A stretch of 64,000 bases of DNA, from the NCBI GenBank assembly GCA_034678485.1, contig JAXDBU010000055.1, positions 38,725 through 102,724 on the forward strand, written 5' to 3'. The position numbers and the translations under genes are program-made. The DNA is from PLanc-01 sp034678485 (lineage in GTDB: Bacteria > Planctomycetota > Phycisphaerae > Sedimentisphaerales > Anaerobacaceae). Below the pieces are notes generated by a model that was not told where the DNA came from, ran no database searches, and saw nothing but the letters and a program-made list of their open reading frames with translations. Positions 60,294 to 64,000 of this stretch are shown here, one piece after another. The number at the start of each line of letters is the position of its first letter. Positions within the stretch are counted from its first letter, which is position 1.

Positions 60294-60448
60294 AGCACTA
60301 CTCCAGGGGCTTGCGACCGCGCCTGGTCGGACGGCCTTCCTTTCTTCAGGAAGTACAGGGCAAGACCGCTCGTCAGACCGGCGAAGAAGCCTGCGAAGAG
60401 AAGAAGCTCCGAGAGGTCCCCGGCGCCGAGGACAAGGAAGGACAACAC
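60290..60448 (-). CDS. Possible small hydrophobic protein overlapping the namZ-like start
   Basis: In the third minus-strand frame a 52-codon reading frame from GTG 60448 reads LSFLVLGAGDLSELLLFAGF then FAGLTSGLALYFLKKGRP, strongly resembling two membrane segments and a basic end. Its TGA overlaps the ATG of the NamZ-like gene. Just before it, another frame has GRFIRLAIGVVL, which would complete the first helix if one base were removed near 60434-60440. So it is either a short gene with a non-ATG start or a frameshifted membrane-protein gene. No good Shine-Dalgarno precedes the GTG. Confidence 0.4.
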   Translation of the reverse strand: MLSFLVLGAGDLSELLLFAGFFAGLTSGLALYFLKKGRPSDQARSQAPGVVL

Positions 60449-60818
60449 CGATGGCCAGTCGAATGAAACGACCTATTCCTGGTTCCCTTGACATCTGTCC
60501 ATATGGCATTTCCATGATCCCATTGTGACTCGAACACACAAGAAAGACAAGACGCGAGAATCACAGAAGCGCTCCTGGCGCGGTGTCATAATCCATCAGA
60601 CCTCCGGGCCGACAAGAACCAGTCGTGCCCACGTGAATTACTGTCCATGCCATCGTTATAGTGCCCTGCATGTGTGTTTCTCGCGTAATCCCCAGGCTGT
60701 CGCAAAAGGGCGAATTGAGGTTGACCGTGGGCACACGGTTCCGTACAATGGCCCCACTTTTGCGTGTCCGCGGATGGCAGTCGAATATCTGAACCGAAAG
60801 ATATCTGAAAGGCCCCCG
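60449..60818. other. Divergent intergenic region
   Basis: About 370 bases between the minus-strand NamZ operon and the plus-strand nucleotidyltransferase gene. Apart from the possible upstream part of the frameshifted membrane frame, it holds one promoter (60721-60749) and no gene. Confidence 0.5.
60721..60749 (+). promoter_or_regulatory. Sigma70 promoter for the nucleotidyltransferase-ACP run
   Basis: TTGACC at 60721-60726 and TACAAT at 60744-60749 are 17 bases apart. The start near 60756 leaves about 63 bases to ATG 60819. Confidence 0.72.
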
Positions 60819-62096
60819 ATGCGATTGGTTCTTGTCGACAAGTCTGGCGATCACAGACAGAACTTCCACCCCTTGACCTTGAGCCGGCCGCTGTGGGAAC
60901 TGCGCTGCGGCATGACCTCGCTCGGCGAGAAGCTCCAGGCGAGGGTCGGAGCGAGCGACGTCGCGTATTTCCTGCCCGAGTACCTGGCCGAGGTCTATCG
61001 AATGAAGACCACCCGGCCGGTAAACGATCCCGCCAGTCTGACAGACGCCGATCTGTTGATCGTCGATGCCCGCGTCAAGGCGGACGGCTTCACGGTCCCC
61101 ACGGGTCGCAGCGAGGTGGGCGTGAACGAGCAGGGAGAAGTCCTCTACGCCCGCGTCACAGCGAGCGATTTGAAGAAGGTCAAGGGTGCCGACATCATGG
61201 CGTTTCTGGATGCAGCCAGAGCCGTCCTGCCCAGTGTGCGCTGTGCGGTCGCGACGTGGAACTACACGTGGGACCTCATCCTCGCGAGCCCGCACCAGAT
61301 CGCGGCGGATTTCGCCGCCGCGGGGCGAAGTGGGATCGAGGGGGCCGTCGAGGAACCCAGTGCCATCCGGGGCAGCAGGAACGACGTGTACATCGCGCGG
61401 GGCGCCAAGGTCCATCCGATGGTCGTGATCGACGCGGAGCACGGGCCGATCTATATCGAGGAGGACGTCGAGGTGCAGCCCTTCACGCGGATCGAGGGGC
61501 CCTGCTACATCGGCAGGAAGTCCATCCTGCTCGGGACCAAGTGCCGCGAGGGCAACTCGATCGGGCCGTGGTGCCGGCTGGGGGGCGAGGTCGAGGAGTC
61601 CATCATCCAGGGCTACTCGAACAAATATCACGATGGGTTCCTCGGACACGCCTACGTCGGGGAATGGGTCAACCTCGGCGCGTTGACCACCAACAGCGAC
61701 CTCAAGAACGACTACACGACCGTCTCCGTCATGCTCGACGGCAAGCACGCCATCGACACCGGCTCGACGAAGGTGGGCTGCCTGATCGGCGACCACACGA
61801 AGACCGCGGTCGGCGCGTTCTTCAACACCGGCGCGTACGTCGGCGCGATGGCCATCATCATGGCGGCGGGCAAGGCGCTGCCCAAGCACATTCCGTCGTT
61901 CGCCTGGTTCGTCGAGGGCGTCGTCACGAAGGGCTTCGGGCACAAGATCCTGTACGAGACCGCTGCCACCGCGATGAGCCGGCGCAAATGCCAATGGACC
62001 GAGGCGGATCGGGCCATGTGGGAGACCATCTTCCAGATGACCGCCGGCCCTCGGGACGAAGCCGTCAAGAAGGGCCGCAGGGCCATGTTGAAATAA
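60819..62096 (+). CDS. GlmU-like putative sugar nucleotidyltransferase with left-handed beta-helix
   Basis: A 425-residue protein of the NTP_transf_4 type. The N-terminal part starts MRLVLVDKSGDHRQNFHPLT then LSRPLWELRCGMTSLGEKL, the pattern of GlmU-like proteins that lack the classical LAAGxGTRM loop. From about residue 205 a left-handed beta-helix begins: VYIARGAKVHPMVVIDAEHG, PIYIEEDVEVQPFTRIEG, CYIGRKSILLGTKCREGNSI and NLGALTTNSDLKNDYTTVSV, which is typical of acyl- or acetyl-transferase hexapeptide repeats. It probably makes an activated, acylated sugar; the substrate is unknown. ATG 60819 has AAAGG upstream; ATG 60774 is in frame but has none. An acyl carrier protein follows. Confidence 0.85.
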   Translation: MRLVLVDKSGDHRQNFHPLTLSRPLWELRCGMTSLGEKLQARVGASDVAYFLPEYLAEVYRMKTTRPVNDPASLTDADLLIVDARVKADGFTVPTGRSEVGVNEQGEVLYARVTASDLKKVKGADIMAFLDAARAVLPSVRCAVATWNYTWDLILASPHQIAADFAAAGRSGIEGAVEEPSAIRGSRNDVYIARGAKVHPMVVIDAEHGPIYIEEDVEVQPFTRIEGPCYIGRKSILLGTKCREGNSIGPWCRLGGEVEESIIQGYSNKYHDGFLGHAYVGEWVNLGALTTNSDLKNDYTTVSVMLDGKHAIDTGSTKVGCLIGDHTKTAVGAFFNTGAYVGAMAIIMAAGKALPKHIPSFAWFVEGVVTKGFGHKILYETAATAMSRRKCQWTEADRAMWETIFQMTAGPRDEAVKKGRRAMLK

Positions 62097-62203
62097 CCGG
62101 ACGTGTATACGAACCAGACAGGATTTGCGATTTGTGGGTCTGCGCTGCGTATCGGCCAATCGTAAATCGTAAATCATAAATCGTAAATCATAGGAGGTGC
62201 TTA
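62097..62203. repeat. AT-rich short-word repeat region before the ACP gene
   Basis: The gap contains AATCGTAAATCGTAAATCAT followed by another AAATCGTAAATCAT, a tandem of 7-mers such as AAATCGT and AAATCAT. Upstream GGATTTGCGATTTG is the inverted form of the same words. The stretch stands out as AT-rich in a GC-rich neighbourhood. The ACP ribosome binding site (AGGAGG) follows immediately. Confidence 0.6.
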
Positions 62204-62461
62204 ATGGCGACAGTCGAAGAACGAGTCAAAACGGTCACCGCGAAGGTACTGGGCCTCAACGCTCAGGAGATCCGACCGGAGAACAACTTCACAGAGGACC
62301 TCGGCGCCGAGAGCGTTCAGTCTATCGAGCTGGTGGCGATGTTCGAAGAGGAATTCGGCATCGAGATGGACGAGGACGCGGCGCTGTCCGTGACGACCGT
62401 CGGCGGGGCCGTTGAGTTCATCACGAACGTCTGCAAAGAGCAAGGCGTGGACGTCGAGTAG
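62204..62461 (+). CDS. Acyl carrier protein with atypical attachment motif
   Basis: An 85-residue acidic protein of acyl carrier protein size and pattern: VEERVKTVTAKVLGLNAQEI, then LGAESVQSIELVAMFEEEFG. The phosphopantetheine serine should be Ser37. The usual D-S-L-D triad around it reads E-S-V-Q here, so this is probably a specialised ACP and not the housekeeping one for fatty acid synthesis. The ATG follows AGGAGG. It lies 107 bases after the nucleotidyltransferase-like gene and 97 before the metallolyase, and the three are likely to work together, e.g. in acylating or building a glycan or lipid precursor. That is inference from position. Confidence 0.88.
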   Translation: MATVEERVKTVTAKVLGLNAQEIRPENNFTEDLGAESVQSIELVAMFEEEFGIEMDEDAALSVTTVGGAVEFITNVCKEQGVDVE

Positions 62462-62558
62462 AATCCGCTATTTGCGATTCGCTGTATAGGGGCTTTCGCA
62501 GAGCGATAGCCAAATCGCAAATCGTAAATAGCAAATCATAAATACTAAAGGATCCGAA
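62462..62558. repeat. AT-rich short-word repeat region after the ACP gene
   Basis: It contains GCTATTTGCGATTCGCT, then AAATCGCAAATCGTAAATAG and CAAATCATAAATACTAAAGG. The words match those before the ACP gene (AAATCGT, AAATCAT), and ATTTGCGATT/AATCGCAAAT can form a hairpin. The ACP is thus flanked by related repeats. Confidence 0.6.
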
Positions 62559-63962
62559 ATGGCTAAGACCAAACGACATCACAACCTGTCCGAGGTAACC
62601 CAGCCAAACCTGCTGGAGGATATCTTCCCGCACGACCTGCCTCCGAGAATCCGCTTCGAAGGACCCGCTGTCGAGTACATCGACGGCAAGCCCGTGCAGT
62701 TCGATTTCTCCTCGATCAAAGACCGGGACATCGTCATCACCGACACGACGTTCCGCGACGGTCAGCAGTCGCTGCCGCCCTACACGGTCGATCAGATGGT
62801 CCACATCTACGACCTGCTCTCGCGTCTGGGCGGGCCGAACGGCGTCATCCGCCAGACCGAGTTCTTCCTCTACACGAAAAACGACCGCCAGACGCTCGAC
62901 AAGTGCCGCGAATTGGGGCACAAGTACCCCGAGTGCACCGGCTGGATTCGGGCGGTCAAAGGCGACTTCCGACTCGTGAAGGAGGCGGGTCTCAAGGAGA
63001 GCGGCCTGCTCACGAGTTGTTCCGATTATCACATCTTCCACAAGCTCAAGTTTCGCAGCCACAAGGAGTGCATGGACTCCTACTGCGAGGTGGTCCAAGC
63101 CGCCTTCGATGCAGGCGTTCGTCCCCGATGCCACCTGGAGGACGTCACGCGGGCGGACATCGACCGCTTCGTCCTGCCGTTCGTGGACCGGCTCATGGAG
63201 ATGAGCGAGGGCGTGCCGGAGGAGCTTTCCGTGAAGATCCGGCTTTGCGACACGATGGGCTTCGGCGTCAGCTACCCGGGCGCCGAACCGCCGCGGAGCA
63301 TCCCGAAGCTGATCTACAAACTCAATAGGGGCTGCGGCGTCCCGAGCAGTCGGCTCGAATGGCACGGGCACAACGATTTCCACAAGGTCCACGTCAACGG
63401 CGCCACCGCGTGGCTCTACGGCTGCGACGCGTTGAACTCGACCCTCTTCGGCTTCGGCGAACGGACGGGCAACCCGCCACTCGAGGGCGCCGTCATGGAG
63501 TACATCGCTCTCAAAGGGGGCCTGTGCGGAATCAACACGCTGGCGATCACGGAGCTGGCCGACTACATGCGGTCCATCGGCCTGCCGATCCCGGCCAACT
63601 ATCCGTTCGCGGGCCATGCCTTCAACGTCACCCGCGCCGGCATCCACGCCGGGGGTTTGCGTCAAGACGAGCGGATCTACAACATCTTCGACACGGAGAA
63701 GCTGCTCGGCAGGCCGCCCCGCGTTGCGATCACCGACAAGAGCGGCGCCGACGGCGTCGTCCACTGGATCAACGAGTTCTTCGGCCTCAAGGACGAAGAC
63801 CGCATCAACAAGATCAAGGTGCACAAGCTGGCCCGCTGGGTGATCGACCAGTACGAGGTGGAGGGCCGCCTCACGGTGATCAGCGACCAGGAACTGGCCG
63901 CCAAGGCGAAGGAGTTCTATCCCGAGTACTGGGCCAAGTACAAGGCCAACGCCAAGGTATGA
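62559..63962 (+). CDS. DRE-TIM metallolyase (isopropylmalate/homocitrate synthase-like)
   Basis: A 467-residue protein of the HMG-CoA-lyase-like DRE-TIM family. ITDTTFRDGQQS (61-71) is the catalytic/metal motif, although R-x-D-G-x-Q replaces the standard D-R-E-like arrangement only conservatively. HGHND (269-273) supplies the metal ligands, and LFGFGERTGNPPLEGAVMEY is the G-E-R-x-G-N motif. The first 45 residues form an extension before the barrel. About 80 residues follow the barrel (VHWINEFFGLKDEDRINKIK and on) and resemble the linker of isopropylmalate-synthase-like proteins; no full regulatory domain is present. It should join acetyl-CoA or a related unit with a keto acid. The ATG follows AAAGGA. 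Confidence 0.9.
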   Translation: MAKTKRHHNLSEVTQPNLLEDIFPHDLPPRIRFEGPAVEYIDGKPVQFDFSSIKDRDIVITDTTFRDGQQSLPPYTVDQMVHIYDLLSRLGGPNGVIRQTEFFLYTKNDRQTLDKCRELGHKYPECTGWIRAVKGDFRLVKEAGLKESGLLTSCSDYHIFHKLKFRSHKECMDSYCEVVQAAFDAGVRPRCHLEDVTRADIDRFVLPFVDRLMEMSEGVPEELSVKIRLCDTMGFGVSYPGAEPPRSIPKLIYKLNRGCGVPSSRLEWHGHNDFHKVHVNGATAWLYGCDALNSTLFGFGERTGNPPLEGAVMEYIALKGGLCGINTLAITELADYMRSIGLPIPANYPFAGHAFNVTRAGIHAGGLRQDERIYNIFDTEKLLGRPPRVAITDKSGADGVVHWINEFFGLKDEDRINKIKVHKLARWVIDQYEVEGRLTVISDQELAAKAKEFYPEYWAKYKANAKV

Positions 63963-64000
63963 TTGATGAAGGATGATGGATTATTGATGATTTGACCCCG

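Noticed and set aside
62150..62200. Repeated AAATCGTAAATC words as a CRISPR array
   Set aside because: The units are only about seven bases, contiguous and without unique spacers. No cas gene is in the window.

Overview
The window is a GC-rich bacterial chromosome segment, almost certainly from a Planctomycetota member near the Phycisphaerae/Sedimentisphaerales. This is an inference from gene content. The signs are two short exported proteins ending in a planctomycete-style PEP-CTERM variant (PAPGAI, a hydrophobic stretch, then GW-x-RRRRT), a Tat-dependent sulfatase, a TIGR03790 protein, a secreted NamZ/DUF1343 protein, a broken gene whose C-terminus resembles the planctomycete H-x9-DG ending, and a GxxExxY remnant. 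No rRNA, tRNA, CRISPR array, integrase or intact insertion sequence was seen. Many genes carry a recognisable sigma70-type promoter (TTGACA-like, 16-18 bp spacer, TATAAT-like), listed individually.

Region 1 (1-28.4 kb) is mixed metabolic and exported-protein genes. In order: the end of a CrtI-like oxidoreductase, a YbjQ protein, a small EamA-type membrane protein, PEP-CTERM protein 1, a decayed Na/Pi-cotransporter copy directly before the intact copy, and a penicillin-acylase lipoprotein carrying an in-frame palindromic insertion. Then come a DUF2089-like regulator/membrane-protein pair behind a perfect 20-bp palindrome, a sulfatase, an 880-residue exported beta-sandwich repeat protein, a decayed exported gene, threonine synthase, a beta-helix/glycosidase-like exported protein, PEP-CTERM protein 2, D-aminoacyl-tRNA deacylase with an SDR reductase, an uncharacterised protein, cysteine synthase between purine-rich hairpins, topoisomerase I, and a secreted ADP-ribosylglycohydrolase-fold protein.

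Region 2 (28.4-53.3 kb) is a large exopolysaccharide/surface-glycan locus, nearly all on the plus strand with many overlapping start/stop codons. It holds an NDP-sugar epimerase, bifunctional fucokinase/fucose-1-phosphate guanylyltransferase, GDP-mannose dehydratase, GDP-fucose synthase, a DUF2723 membrane glycosyltransferase, a flippase, a polysaccharide pyruvyl transferase with an FrhB-like iron-sulfur partner, an O-antigen ligase/polymerase-like protein, three GT4 glycosyltransferases, UDP-GlcNAc 2-epimerase, a DegT aminotransferase, a GT4 remnant and the initiating phosphoglycosyl transferase. A KamA-like radical SAM protein and a TIGR03790 protein close it. The set suggests a lipid-linked repeat unit containing fucose, an amino sugar and probably pyruvate ketal, flipped and then polymerised or ligated. 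One exported protein gene (45.7-47.1 kb) is encoded on the opposite strand inside the locus.

Region 3 (53.3-64 kb) holds a SagB-type nitroreductase/DJ-1 fusion, a three-gene minus-strand operon (glycerophosphodiesterase, small membrane protein, sodium:solute symporter), a 200-bp inverted-repeat element beside an orphan gene, NamZ with a tiny hydrophobic ORF overlapping its start, and a plus-strand run of sugar nucleotidyltransferase-like protein, acyl carrier protein and DRE-TIM metallolyase separated by AT-rich short-word repeats.

The strongest candidates for something undescribed are the coding-region palindrome, the DUF2089 operator, the GGA-rich hairpins around cysK, the SagB/DJ-1 fusion and the nucleotidyltransferase-ACP-metallolyase set. 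All functions are read from sequence motifs by eye; nothing was searched against a database.
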